A stretch of 64,000 nt of DNA, from the NCBI GenBank assembly GCA_036925085.1, contig JAUPFP010000056.1, positions 1,054,001 to 1,118,000 on the forward strand, written 5' to 3'. Within the stretch, counting starts at the first letter, position 1; the number at the start of each line of letters is the position of its first letter. The notes beneath the pieces were generated by a model. It ran no database searches. It was given only the letters and a program-made list of their open reading frames with translations, and was not told the origin of the DNA. Positions 34,813 through 47,100 of this stretch are shown here, piece after piece. A program made the position numbers and the translations under genes. Source of the DNA: Brachycybe producta (Eukaryota > Arthropoda > Diplopoda > Playtdesmida > Andrognathidae).

Positions 34813-35299
34813 CAGAAATAAAAAGTTAAACAGAAGGAAAACTCACTGTTGGAACCTTTGATGTTGCTGTGACAGCAAGTCACGCAGGAAATTTATCGTG
34901 ACTGAAGTGCAGACTCGGTATATAACCTAAATGGCTGGGTTTACACGAGCCAAGTGAGTTGGTCAACTCACTTGAATTCATTTAACATGAAAGCGAATTG
35001 AATGTTTAAGCCCAACAATCCATGTCAGCTGATCATCTGAATGGAATCAAGTAAGAGTTTAGACGTTCAAATCGCGTTCATGTCAAATGAATTACAGTGG
35101 ATTGATCAACTCACTTGACACGTGTAGAACCAGTTTCTTATACCAGACCTTTTCAATACCCAAGTTTCAAGATGGCGGAGCCCAAAAATAAGAGAGAAAC
35201 ATCAAAGAAAGTCAGTGATGCCGCCGCACATGTGCAGAAGAAACTCTGTCACAAAAAAATGATCGACTTTCTCTTCTGTATAACTTTTATTCTGTGACA
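34813..35299 (+). mobile_element. MITE family A, copy 1
   Basis: Ends CAGAAATAAAAAGTTAAACA and TGTATAACTTTTATTCTGTG are inverted. The interior contains a second inverted pair (GGGTTTACACG, AAGTGAGTTG / CAACTCACTTG). Copy 2 is at 37408-37978 in the opposite orientation. The frame over 35115-35297 is not a gene. Confidence 0.65.
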
Positions 35300-35748
35300 A
35301 GGTAGTGATCTCACCATCTCATTCAGTTCCGCAGTTCGTGATCAGGTCACCTGTGGCACTTCTGTTACGAACGACGTCCCAACTGGTACTTCAAATCCGT
35401 TTCGTGTTCGTTGCAAAAAAAAAACGACAGCTGTTGGATCGAACCAGCAGCGAATAAGCTACTCGTAGAACTCGCAGGGGTATTCCCACTACACGAATTT
35501 GTTACATGAAATGTTATATTATATTCACGGTTCGCCTAGTGTATTCCCACCTTAAAAAAATTACAAAGGTGGTTTTCATTAGTATTAGTGAGGTTAGGTT
35601 TTGTTAGGTTAGATTGGTTTTAGTTAGGTTACATTAATTTAAATTAAATTTGTTGCAGGGAGTCTGCCGGGGGGGGGAGCAACCCCGAGTTTTTAAATAA
35701 TCACCTGATTTAATATTAAAATAGTTACGTTTACTTGATTACTTTTAA

Positions 35749-36061
35749 TTAGCAATGGGCAATTCGAATCCTTGAATCCCGCGAATCTTGAAAAATATTC
35801 GAGATTCAAAAACTCGAATCTTCGTGCTTTTTTCGTCTTTCGAATCTTTCAAATACTAAACCTACAAAAACACTGTTAAAAACTTTAGTAAAATTACATT
35901 TTAACTCCAATTGACGTCCAATAGAAGCGTTCACTAACAACAACAAAAACCGGCGATTGATTTGTATCTTCTTAATGAATAATAATAGCATTCTTATATG
36001 AAGGATTCGAGAACCTTTTAGGATTTGGATTCCAGGAAATTTAGGATTCGTCTCAACTCTA
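35749..36061. mobile_element. ATTCG-rich MITE, copy 2
   Basis: Starts TTAGCAATGGGCAATTCG and ends GGATTCGTCTCAACTCTA; internal blocks match 29623-30017 and 50517-50952. Confidence 0.6.
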
Positions 36062-36103
36062 GTTTTAATTACTTTGTAATTGATTGATATTTAAAATTAA
36101 AAA

Positions 36104-36183
36104 AGTAAACCGCAGTACAAGAATCAAACTCGGGACGCTCGCGTAGCAGGCGGAGGGAGACATTACCATTGTGATATTCGATT
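36104..36183 (-). repeat. tRNA-derived SINE or tRNA pseudogene fragment
   Basis: Minus strand reads CACAATGGTAATGTC (A-box-like), an anticodon-arm-like CCTCCGCCTGCTACGCG region, then GAGTTTGATTC (B-box-like, consensus GGTTCGANTCC). It does not fold as an intact tRNA. Confidence 0.4.
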
Positions 36184-36420
36184 GTCATTCATGTCAATCT
36201 CCAAAAGGGCTGATAGAAAAAAAAAACCAGACGCGGCACATAGAGCATGTCAGAATTGTCAGTGGCCCAGTGCTAAAAATATACTTATTCTATTTACCTT
36301 CATGAGAGCTAGTAGTGTTATATTTAGCGGGATACCTTAATGTTAGATCGATTGGAACCGTGCCCGTTCCGCCATTCATCAAACTTACTGTCGTTTTTTC
36401 TACTCTTTCGCCATCAATCA

Positions 36421-36570
36421 AATTCTACCCTCCACCCTCACTCCCACCCCATCCTCACCCTCACCCCTGCCCCACCCTCACCCCACCCCACCCCATCCTC
36501 ACCCCCACCCCACCCCATCCTCACCCCCACCCCACCACATCCTCACCCCTGCCCCACCGTTACCCCACCG
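36421..36570 (+). repeat. C-rich simple repeat (CACCCCACCCCATCCT)n
   Basis: Degenerate tandem array of CACCCC and CATCCTCACCC units. The proline-rich open frames across it are artefacts. Confidence 0.85.
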
Positions 36571-36982
36571 AAGGGGGAGGGGGGCATCTTTTCAGCCTAT
36601 ATTAAGACACCGCTTGGACATATGGTCCATTTCACTAAAAGAATAGAAATTACACCTACGAAAACAAGTTCCAGAATCCAGAACGCAGAATGTTTTTTTT
36701 TTTTTTTGCTTTTCCTTTAGTCACCGATGAAAATCGTAAAAGATGCACGTTTTCAGAAAGCTAACAATGAACACGACACCAAAAACAGCAGCAGCAGCAT
36801 CCGCTAATTATGTAAAACACAGAATAAACCTCCTTATTCTGTGTTCTAAATGAATGGCTCTTTCAGTCGGTTCATACATACCACATTCAGATATACGAAA
36901 ATAACAACTGTGCGTGCGCATGTCGTCACCTGCCTAAAAGAATTCGATTCGCTCTAAAAAAAAATTGTACGGACCAGGTACA

Positions 36983-37398
36983 GTATTACGGAGCCCAGTA
37001 AAGGACAGGCAAATTTTTTTTTAAAATCTCGACATTTCAACTTTAATCTCGCAATTTCGACTTTTTCTCCAGAATCTCGACATGTCGACTTTTAATTTTT
37101 TTTATTCGGACATGTTAATTATGCCATATTGTGCGCACCACACTCTAATAATTAAATTATTGTTGCTACAAGAGGGCGCTTGCAATAATTTCATTGTTAG
37201 AGTATATGGTGCGCGCAACATGGCATAGTTAACATGGCCGAATAAGAGATTAAATGTCAATATGAAAGTCGAAATGTCGAGATTCTGCAAAAAGCTAAAA
37301 TTTTGAGATTAAATTCGACATGTTAAGATTCTGGAAAAAGTCGAAATGTCGAGATTTTAAAAAAAAATCTCGCATGTCCTTTACAAGGTTCCGTATAG
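36983..37398. mobile_element. MITE with TACGGANCC ends and TCTCGACATTTC arms
   Basis: Left TACGGAGCCCAGTAAAGGAC and right GTCCTTTACAAGGTTCCGTA are inverted, followed inward by AAAATCTCGACATTTC and degenerate repeats of CGACATT/AATGTCG. Noncoding. Confidence 0.7.
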
Positions 37399-37407
37399 TA
37401 TAGCTAA

Positions 37408-37978
37408 CTAATTACACAGAATAAAAAGTTATACAGAAGGGAAACTCGATCATTTTTCTGTAACAGAGTTTATTCTGCGCATGTGCGGCAAAACCACACG
37501 GTGCTCCGCCTTCTTGAAACAGGGTAATACAGTAGATCAACCAATGACAAGTTTTCCATAGAAAGCTGGATTTACACGAGTCAAGTGAGTTGATCAAATG
37601 CACTTAAATTCACATGACACGAACGAGAATTGAATGTCTAAACCCAGTAATGCATATCAATTGATCATTTGAATCTAATGATATCCGAGTTTCGACGTTC
37701 AATTCGCGTTTATGTCAAATGAATTCAAGTGAGTTGATCCACTCACTAGACTTGTGTAAACCAAGCTATTTAGAGTATATACCGAGTCTTCCCCCTAGTT
37801 CGATCAAGTAACCGGTTATAATAAAGACTCCCTTGCTTCTATGTTAAAGATTCGCCTATACCAAGTCTGCCCCGAGTTTAAATATGGCAACTTCCTAAGT
37901 GACTTCCTGTCACATCAACATCAAAGGTTCCGACAGAAAGTTTCGCTTCTGTATCACTTTTTATTCTTTGCTAAGAGA
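37408..37978 (-). mobile_element. MITE family A, copy 2
   Basis: Inverse copy of 34813-35299 over most of its length: CACAGAATAAAAAGTTATAC at the left, CACTTTTTATTC at the right, with the same internal GATTTACACGAGTCAAGTGA block. Confidence 0.65.
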
Positions 37979-38247
37979 ACGTTCAATAGGTGTCGGACCC
38001 TTTGATCACGATTCACGCGTCTAGAAAAAAATGGCGACTTAAAACGAGTTTTGAATGGTGGCTCCACCTTAAGCGGCGTTAGTGTTCAACTATAAAAATG
38101 TCCATATAAATAAAATACATTCACAGAATAAAAAATTTTGCAATTTTGTCGTTTTTCTCAAAGTTTCAAAACAATTTTAATTGCATAATTATTTTTATAA
38201 CGTTTATAGTATATCCCCCTATATTGAGTCTATATTTAAAATGAAAA

Positions 38248-38293
38248 AAAATAGATTCTAATTAAAATAATTATTTTAATTAGAATCTATTTT
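38248..38293. repeat. 46-bp perfect palindrome
   Basis: AAAATAGATTCTAATTAAAA with its exact inverse complement and no spacer; the centre is AATAATTATT at 38270/38271. A/T-rich. Function unknown. Confidence 0.85.
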
Positions 38294-39053
38294 ATTATTT
38301 TTTTAATTAAAATATAATTAATTTATTTTTATTTCTAATTAATTTATTTGTATTTGTGTTGTATACATGTATATATGAGTCTATATTTAAATTAAAAAAT
38401 ATGTAATTTTATTTATATTTCTAATTAATTTGTATTATCATACCTGTATGTCTCATCCATTTGATGTAATTGTCCATTTTCACGAAATGAACACAAATTA
38501 GTCCGATGCAAATCGCGAACTGGACATACATTTCGTGCAATGCCCAATTACATCAAATGGATGCGAAGTACACGTCATAATAACAGGCAGTTAGAAATCG
38601 GGGAGAACTTCAGTTGGCTCCGCCCTTGTTATGACGACCGTGAAGATGGAACCCCTATCCAAACACACTCTACCACCTTGTCCTTATCCCAATATGTTTT
38701 CTGGTCACAATTGAAATTTTCTGGTGTCACTATTGAATTTAGTAAGCACTGTTATAGGTGTAGGGACCTACCCCAAAGTGATTGGGACAATTCCTTAGGG
38801 TCCAAAATGGCCCTTTAACTTTGTATTGCTGTAATACAAAGTTCAAGGGCCGTTTTGGGCCCTCAGGGATTGAGCCCCATAAAAAATGACCTGGCTCAAA
38901 CAGCCCATTGTGTGTACTAACTAACCGAATTGTTTTCAGCCATAGCTCATTGATTTGTATTGCAGCCTGTGAACTTTGCAGTACATTTTTCAAGGGCCAT
39001 TTTAAAGTGTTAGCAATGTGGCTTATTCTTTAAATGTGGCTGGCTCATTTTCT

Positions 39054-39536
39054 GGTGGCGCTGATCAAACGCCAAATTGAACAAACGCCAATCTGAACTA
39101 ACACCAAACTGAATAAACGCCAAATGGAACAAACACCATACTTAATAAACGCCAAATGGAACAAACGTCAAATGGAACAAGCGCCAAACTGAATAACTGC
39201 CAAAATGTGATAAACACATTGTTAGGTTAGGTTAGCATGTTCTGTTTGTAAATCTGCACAGTCTGACGTCTATAAAAGCTCACAATATTTGGACCATCAG
39301 AATTTTCAAAAAACCTGAATAAGCGCTAATTAATTGGAACAAACGCCGTACTTAATAAACGCCAAATGGAACAAACGCCAAACTGAATAAGCGCCAAATT
39401 GAACAAACGCCAAACTGAATAAGCGCCAAATGGAATAACCGCCAAATGTTTGGCTTTTATTCAGTTTGGCGTTTCTTCCATTTGTCGCTTATTCAGTTTG
39501 GCGTTTGTTCAATTTGGCGCTTATTCAGTCACCCCT
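39054..39536. mobile_element. Second foldback element with tandem-repeat arms
   Basis: Arrays of a 16-bp unit, ACGCCAAATGGAACAA and variants (CTGAATAA ending), at 39067-39205 and 39322-39445, and the inverse complement at 39450-39530. Flanked by ATTTTCT on both sides (39047-39053 and 39537-39543). A unique segment with GTTAGGTTAGGTTAG lies between arrays. The unit is different from that of 27140-27876 but the plan is the same. Confidence 0.7.
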
Positions 39537-39599
39537 ATTTTCTAGCTCATTTGGCGAATTTTTTCGTAATGTTTCTATTGAAAAAAAAAAAAACGTTTG

Positions 39600-42100
39600 C
39601 TTGACAAATGTTTTTTTCTTCTTTCTTTCTTAAAACTGCGGGTGGGTTAAAAGACCTCTTATAGAATATAATAATAGCTAAGCAGGCGGGCCATCCGGGA
39701 TGACAAAAACAAAATAAATATTAATTCAGCCATCTTAAGTAGAAGTACAATTCTAAGAATTTTCCAAAAACTACCAAGATTATATTGCAAGGAAGTAAAA
39801 TAAACATATAAAACTGCAAAAGGAAATTCCATATTGATATACCAACTTATAATAGCTTATCTTAATCTGGCCTTCATTTTATTCAAATAATAAAATAAGG
39901 AAGTTTATCAAAAACCACTGCAGACTAAAATGTCGAAGTTTCAACTTTTCAACTGTGGATCGCAAATATCGCTAGCCACAGGGGGATCAGGATGAATGGG
40001 ATGAACATCATGGGCAATCCTAAAACCTGAAACAGAATGCATATAGAAATGGATGAACACAAAAAACTTCTGATGAACACAATTAACATTTGTGCAGAAC
40101 ACACAAATTATGTTTTAAATCGAATTAGTTTTTTTACATTCTGGGGAGGTGGGCCCCCAGACCTCCTTCAACAAACTCAATTTAACTAGATCTAACCCCA
40201 CTTAATAACAATCTATAAAAAAGTATAGTGTTCATTTAATTCTATAAGCATTCAATTTCCGGTTTTCGAGTTACCCCAAATGTTGATCCGTTCATCCTTT
40301 TAATCCGTTCCAGTGCAAGGGCAGACTGGCCTATCAGGCAATGTGTATGTGTGTGTGTGTGTGAACCGAGATCTTCCGTTTATTTCTCCAAATCGGACTA
40401 AGATATTTTGATATGTTTTATTGCCTAATGTCCATCTAGGTGAAAATGCTAAACACCGAAAAAAAATCAAATCAATCCATCGAGTAGTTAATTAATTTTC
40501 GATATTTTTTATAACTTTGGAATGGGACCACTTAGAAAATTCACGGAAATTCCATATAAATCTACACATTACAAGGATGCTACCTATTTATTTTCGTAAC
40601 TTTTGAGGGATGGCAACTATTTTAAATCATTTAAAATAAATGAATTTTATTTTATTTTAAGTGAAAGAGGGTGGGGGAGTTTTATGGGAAAAGAGTAAAG
40701 ATAACAAACAATGTGTTAAGTGTAGCATATCCACACCTAACAAGGAAATAACACTTACCTTCATTATTGCTACTTACTAATCGATCATCGATTGTCGAGA
40801 GGAGTAATGTGAATGTAAAAATAAAAAAAAATAACTAAAGAAAAATAATTAGATAAGGATCATTGGAGCCTATAATCAGATGATATTAAATTTCTATATC
40901 ATACGATTGCTTTAATGGTTCCAATTTCCATTTCGGGGGACAAATTTTTATTTTCTCCCTCTCTCTGGTCTGTTTTTTGGGGTGCAAAGTGCACCATTTT
41001 CAATATCAATGTCAGTAACATGAAATCACGGTCATTATGACTCATTATTCATAAACAAGGTAAACCAGGTACACTATGGTATTTATACAAGTGAGTATGT
41101 GAAATAATCGGTTTAATCCATATTGCAAAATTTTAATTCGAAATTTGCATAAGTTTGCATTTTGGTTTATTAATTTTTTTTTTGTATAAACGTTTTTACC
41201 ATATGACCACACACTAACATAATGCAACATACTGTAGATCCTAGGATTCTTGAATCGCTTGTTTTCATAAGAGGGTCGATTTTATGATGAATCTCAAACC
41301 TGTGTTGGTTGTAGCTACGGGTGTTATAGCTCCAGTGGAGACAATTTTCTGGGGTGCTGAGCAACCTCGGTCTTAAATTAATTCAAAATTAAAAAAAAAT
41401 GCAAATTGGGGAAATATCAAAGAGAATGTTAGGTCTAATCTTCTTGAGAAGAAGAATTCATTGAAGTTCATAAAAATCCTCAAAATGCATCCTGACCTGA
41501 CTTAATATCTCGTCCAGACAACTTAGTATCTCGTCCGGATGAGATAAAAAAAAAATATTTCCTATCCTCAACAGGGCTCTGTAAAAATTCATGTAGGCTT
41601 TTGAGATGTTTTTTTCTTCAAATTTGACCCTGGGAAATTCCCCACTTCTCAGCTAAACCAACTGGAATAAGCGCAAACTTGCGTGTTTAAAATATAAATT
41701 ATGAACTATAAAAAAATACAGGGCAAAAGGGAGAAGGGAGGGAGATTCTGAGTCTTCTGATACCAATTAATACACAATCAATGCGGTATTCAACATAGAC
41801 TATGAAAAGAGCCATAACATGACACCTGAACTGGGTTCCAAAACTTTCCAAACTTTAACCAAAAACTAAACATTATGAAAGAGAAAAAAACAACAACTAT
41901 AAGTTACAAATGCTACTGGGCTTAGAAGAAACCTGGAAACTGAAAAGTACATGTAGATCTAATTGGTAAGAGTCAATAATCCTATTTGAGATTTACTCTG
42001 CGTGTCTGAATACAAAGGCAAACATCGAGACTGTTTTCAAAACTAGAATTTTAATAGTATATGTTAAAAGTTTTCTCATGACGATGTTTTAAGAAAATAA
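39600..42100. other. No gene seen
   Basis: A/T-rich. A short (TG)n at 40345-40362 and a GTGGGCCCCCAGACCTCC segment like those near hAT-linked repeats at 9225 and 57370. Short frames have no protein features. Confidence 0.4.
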
Positions 42101-42111
42101 ACTCTGGGTGT

Positions 42112-42172
42112 GGGACGTTTGCCCTAAAGCCATTTGATCTAAAACTATTTGCCCTAAAGGGACACTTTTTGC
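42112..42172 (+). repeat. Solo arm fragment of foldback family (TTTGCCCTAAA units)
   Basis: GTGTGGGACGTTTGCCC, then three degenerate units ending AAAGGGACAC, like the left end of 27140-27876. Confidence 0.65.
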
Positions 42173-42179
42173 TGTTGCA

Positions 42180-42455
42180 ATTTAAGAGTTATAAATTCGC
42201 GATTTTGAAATAGTTTTTTTAAAAATATAACCGCACTATCACTCGATCAGCATATATTTCAGGTGCACATTGTACTTTGAAAACTTAATATTGGACAACT
42301 TTAAATATGAAAAATAAACATATTGCCGCCGCGACTGTGTATTTTAAAAACTAACGTTTGTTATGTAACATCGGGTCTATTGGGCTCAATAGAAACACGA
42401 TGCTAGTGCTCCTTGCAGAGATTTTTTGAAGTAATTTTGTGATGTAACCTCTTAA
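42180..42455 (-). repeat. TTAA-foldback family, right arm fragment
   Basis: Ends at TTAA 42452-42455; contains ATCACTCGATCAGCATATAT and the conserved GAAGTAATTTTGTGATGTAA terminus. A further terminal fragment ends at TTAA 42737-42740. Confidence 0.65.
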
Positions 42456-42879
42456 ACATTTTGAATTTTTTCGTACTTATCATTCGTACTTATCATTGAT
42501 AAATATAAATTATCTGAAAAGGTGGAGTGCTATGGACTAGAGGATATAGAAATCATTGGTCTTATGGTGGGTGCTAAAGGTACCATTATTCTCAGACTTT
42601 TTGAGAATTTTCGCACCAGGTTCAAGCTGTCAAAATCATTGGTTACCGAAATTGTGACCTCTGACAGCTTCAATAGAAAAATGAAGCTAGCCATCTTTAC
42701 GGAGATTTTTTGAAGTAATTTAGTGATTCTAGCCTCTTAACAATAAGGTGGCATGATAACATGAGGACTGAGTGGAGGAGAGGTAAAGGGGGCACACAAT
42801 GAAGCACAGCGTTGTGTGTGTGTGAAGGGGAGGCATGTCTTGATGTTCACCCAGTTGGTTCAGTGTTCCGCCGTTCATC

Positions 42880-43233
42880 CAGTGCCATCCTAATGGTTGG
42901 GCTAACTGGGCCCTGGCCCAGGGCCTCCGTCTAAACTAGGGCCTCAGTCAGTTAATTGCCACTATTTTCTGTATTTTTAAATCTTTAATTTCAATTTAAC
43001 GGACATCAAAAACATTTTACTATTTTTAAAAAATAGGCCTATTCACTTATGTGATTTACTTCATAAAAGTCCTGTTCCAATATATACAATGGAAATCATC
43101 ATGGAATCATTAATACTTTTTATTTATAGAACACTGGCACCTTGGGGGGGAAATGAGTTTATTTGTAAGGCATGGTTGGAGGCCTCAAATAAATCTTGTG
43201 CCAGGGGCCACAAAAGACTTAAAGACGGCCCTG
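42880..43233. mobile_element. Non-autonomous hAT element with exact 8-bp target duplication
   Basis: Starts CAGTGCCATCCTAATGG, ends TTAAAGACGGCCCTG. The 8-bp CGTTCATC is duplicated exactly at 42872-42879 and 43234-43241, as hAT elements do. 354 bp, no transposase. It lies inside a GTTCCGCCGTTCATC repeat fragment. Confidence 0.8.
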
Positions 43234-43249
43234 CGTTCATCGATTTAGT

Positions 43250-44092
43250 ATGTGCTCCCCACACACGCCTATTATCATCAACTCATTATCTTAGTGCTTC
43301 ATTGGGAAATTGTATAAATTAACCAACAATACACCAAAGGCCTGACAATGTTTTGAAACGTATCTAATCATTTTGTCTAAGTCTGTATTGCAGTATAAAA
43401 TTTCATATGAACACATTCAAAAGAAAGAAGAAAAAGCAACAATTTTAGTTATGTTTTTTTTCTCCTGAATTGTCTGATAAGTTCTAGCCAATCAATTGCA
43501 CAAAGCTTTTAAAACGAGACAAAAAAAATTATCACAAATATCCTATACTATTTCATATTTTTTTTTAATATGAATTATTTAAAAAAACGACAATAATTAA
43601 AAAAAATTATAGTTATCGTTATTGTCAATAAATCCTTGTATATTACATAAAGTTTGTAAACCTTATTCTAGATAACATATGGGCCCGGCCCCCTTGTGCC
43701 AAAGGATGACCACAATTGTACTCTGCATCGCTTATCATTAAATGACGCCCTGCAGCTACATATAAAATAAACAGGTTTGTTGGTTCTTGTTTGTAATTCC
43801 AAAAGCAACAACACTCTGATTCACTGAAATGGGTTATTATTAGAGAGGAGGAGGGAGGGATAGAAGAGAGAGAGAGTCTGAGAAAGAAAAGTTTAAATCT
43901 GCTGCAAAAGAAACCATCATCCTTGAGAAACATACAAACAGAAACGGATGTTTTTTTGTTGTTGTTGTCGTCGCTTTGTTACTTTTCGACAATAATATTG
44001 TGGTGATGTTCAATCAAATACGGTATTACAGTTATATTATAGTTAGTCATAGTTAAACAGCAGTATTTGGTTTTTAACTGCATTCAAAATAC
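43250..44092. other. 5' side of SLC22 paralog 2; no gene seen
   Basis: A/T-rich with long A and T runs. The promoter of paralog 2 should lie here or further upstream, but no TATA/initiator arrangement can be singled out. Confidence 0.35.
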
Positions 44093-44107
44093 ATGGAAAT
44101 ACAGTAG
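44093..44107 (+). promoter_or_regulatory. Short upstream ORF before SLC22 paralog 2
   Basis: ATG followed by three codons and TAG, ending 26 bases before the main ATG at 44134. If the transcript starts upstream of it, this could dampen translation of the transporter. That effect is inference; the transcription start is not known. Confidence 0.3.
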
Positions 44108-44133
44108 AGAGAAAGAAGTTCCAATATATAAGA

Positions 44134-47100
44134 ATGGAAGAAAATCACGAAAACGAGCAAAGTGAAAGATTTAAAACAGAGAAGAATGATTTTGAGAAAC
44201 AATTGAAAAAAGATGAAAATACAGATGCAGCAGCAGGAGCAACCAATACCACTATCCGCGGGCCATGCACTGGCCCTTCAAACTGTGTGGATGCAGAGCC
44301 TCGGCCTTCTTCACTCGAGGCAGCATTGGCTTCAAGAAGCGATGAATCGAGAAATACTGTGATTAAGCGGACAGTGATAACAATGGACACATTACTGGAC
44401 AAACTACACTGTCCGGGAAGCAGTCAGATCTTCATATACATTCTTCTCTGTCTCAATGTGTTTCCGGTCTCGCTTAACTTCATGGCAATGTCCATTTTTG
44501 GGGCATCACCGAATCAAACGTGTCACGTAAGTGCACCCTATTTTAACCATTGTCAACAATCGTGCCAGCTTAGACTACAACGTTGTGGTCTAAGGTGCCA
44601 GTAATAAAAATAATAAAAACGAATTCAAATGAATTCAGAAAATATGGATACGATACGTATGGAAGGCGTGGGGGCGCAGTAACGGACACGTTTTCGTTTA
44701 TGACTTTTGACCTGAGCAAGTTAAAATTGTTGCTTACAATGCACTGATTCGACCTCATCATCTTGAGTATTGCTGCAACGTGTGGAATCCCCACTCTGTA
44801 GCGTTAACTTATGCAGTGGCAATGGTCCAGCATACGGTTGTTGCGGCAGATATAAGTTTACCAATAGTGTTACTGAAATGCTGGTGGGGCTTCATTGGGA
44901 TAGTTTAGCTCATCGTAGATCAGAAATTAGTTAATGTATGTTTAAGAAAATTACACGTGGTCAATGTCCCACACTACAGTCTAGTGTTATATGTAAAGCA
45001 TTGTTTGTGGGAAGGGGTGACCCCACTCAAGGGAAATTAAAGAGATTTTTGCCAAGACTAATATAGGGTCCGGCAGTAGGTATGGACAGTTTTTATCGTG
45101 CGATTGTCAGCTTAGTCATTGAAACACAAGAGATTAAAACGGAACATATTTATTCTATACATAATGCAGTTTTCAAATATGCTTATGTTTTAAAAATTAT
45201 GTTAGACAAATGTGCTCCTTCTTGTCTTTCGGATTCTTGGAGCCTGCTGCGAAAAGATTGCATGACACGGTGCAATACAGCTGGGCCGATCGCTCTAATT
45301 TCGTTGGTTATGTTGTTTCTCAACTCCTGCAATGTGTGGGGCCTGTCAACAAACACTTTGGACTTCAGATATCCCCATAAAAAAAAATCGCAGCAAGTCA
45401 AATCCGGAGATCTTGCCGGCCAATTAACATCACCATTTCGAGATACGAGTTGTCCAGGAAACATTCGTCTTAAAAGTGTCATACACATTCGAGCTGTATG
45501 ACAAAATGTATGAAAAATTCGTTGCTGCACAGGCCAAGAATTCATGGCTAGTGAAACTGCATAACATATTAAATTTATTGCGCAATATACTGTCCCCCCA
45601 CTCAGTGTCTGTCTTCCCACCACAGTGCTCACAAATGCGTCAGTGCCTAATGACAGACCCTGTATTTGCAATGCAGGTTTATCTTTTGTATAAATATCAT
45701 ACATTGACAATGCATCTTGCAACAAATGGATCTTAAGATCCCTCTGCCATAGGCCAACCGGCTGCTTGCAGAGTATTTTTTTTGTAATGGTAATTGTAAG
45801 AGATGTAAACCGCTGTGTTTTTTTTTTGCTGTGTTACTCTACATCGACTACTTTTTTGCCTGGACTACGTGGACCTGGGGTCGGTCAATGAAAAAAGCAA
45901 AAATTTGGATCATATCATGCAAACAAAATTGACAGTTCTGAGCCTAAGTTGATCCTCATTTAACCCACATTCATGTGACAGAAGGAGGACACAACAATGT
46001 TGGGCAAAAATGACAATAATCTTATAACTTGTAAATTATGAAATTTAAAAGTTCAATTTCAAAAATGTCTTCAAGAACACAAGGGACAATATATTTTGTG
46101 GCACCATCTGGCTTAGAAATTAACGAAAAAATTAAATTAAAATTTCAAAATTAACTGTATTTTGACAAAGTAATTAAGAGTCATGAATCTAAAAAAACAA
46201 AGCATGATTCATGTTGTTTTTACATAATTTATTAGAAACCATGTTTGCCCTCATTCCTCATTACGAAAGCTCTCTTATGAGAGCTTTTAGTAAATCGACA
46301 GTAAAAAGGTCAAACCTGTTTTTTCTTTCTTCTTCATATGCAGAGCATGTGCCAGTAGTTTATTTTCATTTTTTTAAAAAACAAAACTCAAACACTGCCC
46401 TAAATTTTGTTAAATTGCCTGAATTATGAAGTTCCTTTAAAAAAAACTGTCCAGTGTAGATTTTTATAGATCGAATTGTTCTGCAGCTTTTCTGATCTTA
46501 TATTCCTTCTCTGCACAATATTTGTTGTTTGTTCTAATAAGCGGGGAAATACATGCACTTGCCTGGGTGGCAAGGCAGCAAATGTTAACTTCTTACTATG
46601 GGAAAATTCAAATTTAGTAGTTTAGTTTAGAGACTTCCAGAAACTTCTTGTGAAAATATTGTCAACACTAACCCAATGATTGCCAAAAACTATTTTGAAA
46701 ATGAAAAAAATAAGCCATTAAAATCATAAAAAACTTATAAATGAAGTGACTTTTATGAGACATCAACATTCTATCCCTGAGCTTAGTGACAAAGGTTGTC
46801 ACCTCACATTTACATAATCGATCACTGTATATGTATATTATTGTATTGACCTGTATTCTGAATCGCTTGTCTGCTAGTTACATTGGTGACCAGAAAGCAA
46901 TAAATGCTATTCTTCTTCAAATGAATATTTTTTCCTAATAGAAAATTCTTTTCTAATAGATACCAAACGACTGGCCTAACAGAACCTTTGCCATTCCATT
47001 TACTAAAGGTGGTAAACTGGAAAAATGTATCATGTATCAAGCAACAAACGAGACCTTACTGAAATCAACAGAGAAATGTACTTATGGCTATGAATATCAT

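Noticed and set aside
36104-36183. Functional tRNA gene
   Set aside because: A- and B-box-like motifs are present but the acceptor and D arms do not pair; a SINE or pseudogene is more likely.
36315-36720. Proline/histidine-rich open frames of about 100 codons
   Set aside because: They translate a CACCCC-type simple repeat in two overlapping frames; no other protein signal.
39225-39240. GTTAGGTTAGGTTAG as telomeric (TTAGG)n sequence identifying an arthropod
   Set aside because: Only two or three units, here inside a transposon, with similar short runs at 35584 and 57622 also in repeats; too little to identify a telomere or a phylum.
43643-43933. 96-codon minus-strand frame upstream of SLC22 paralog 2
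   Set aside because: No recognisable domain, no splice context, and it crosses a GA-rich simple repeat.
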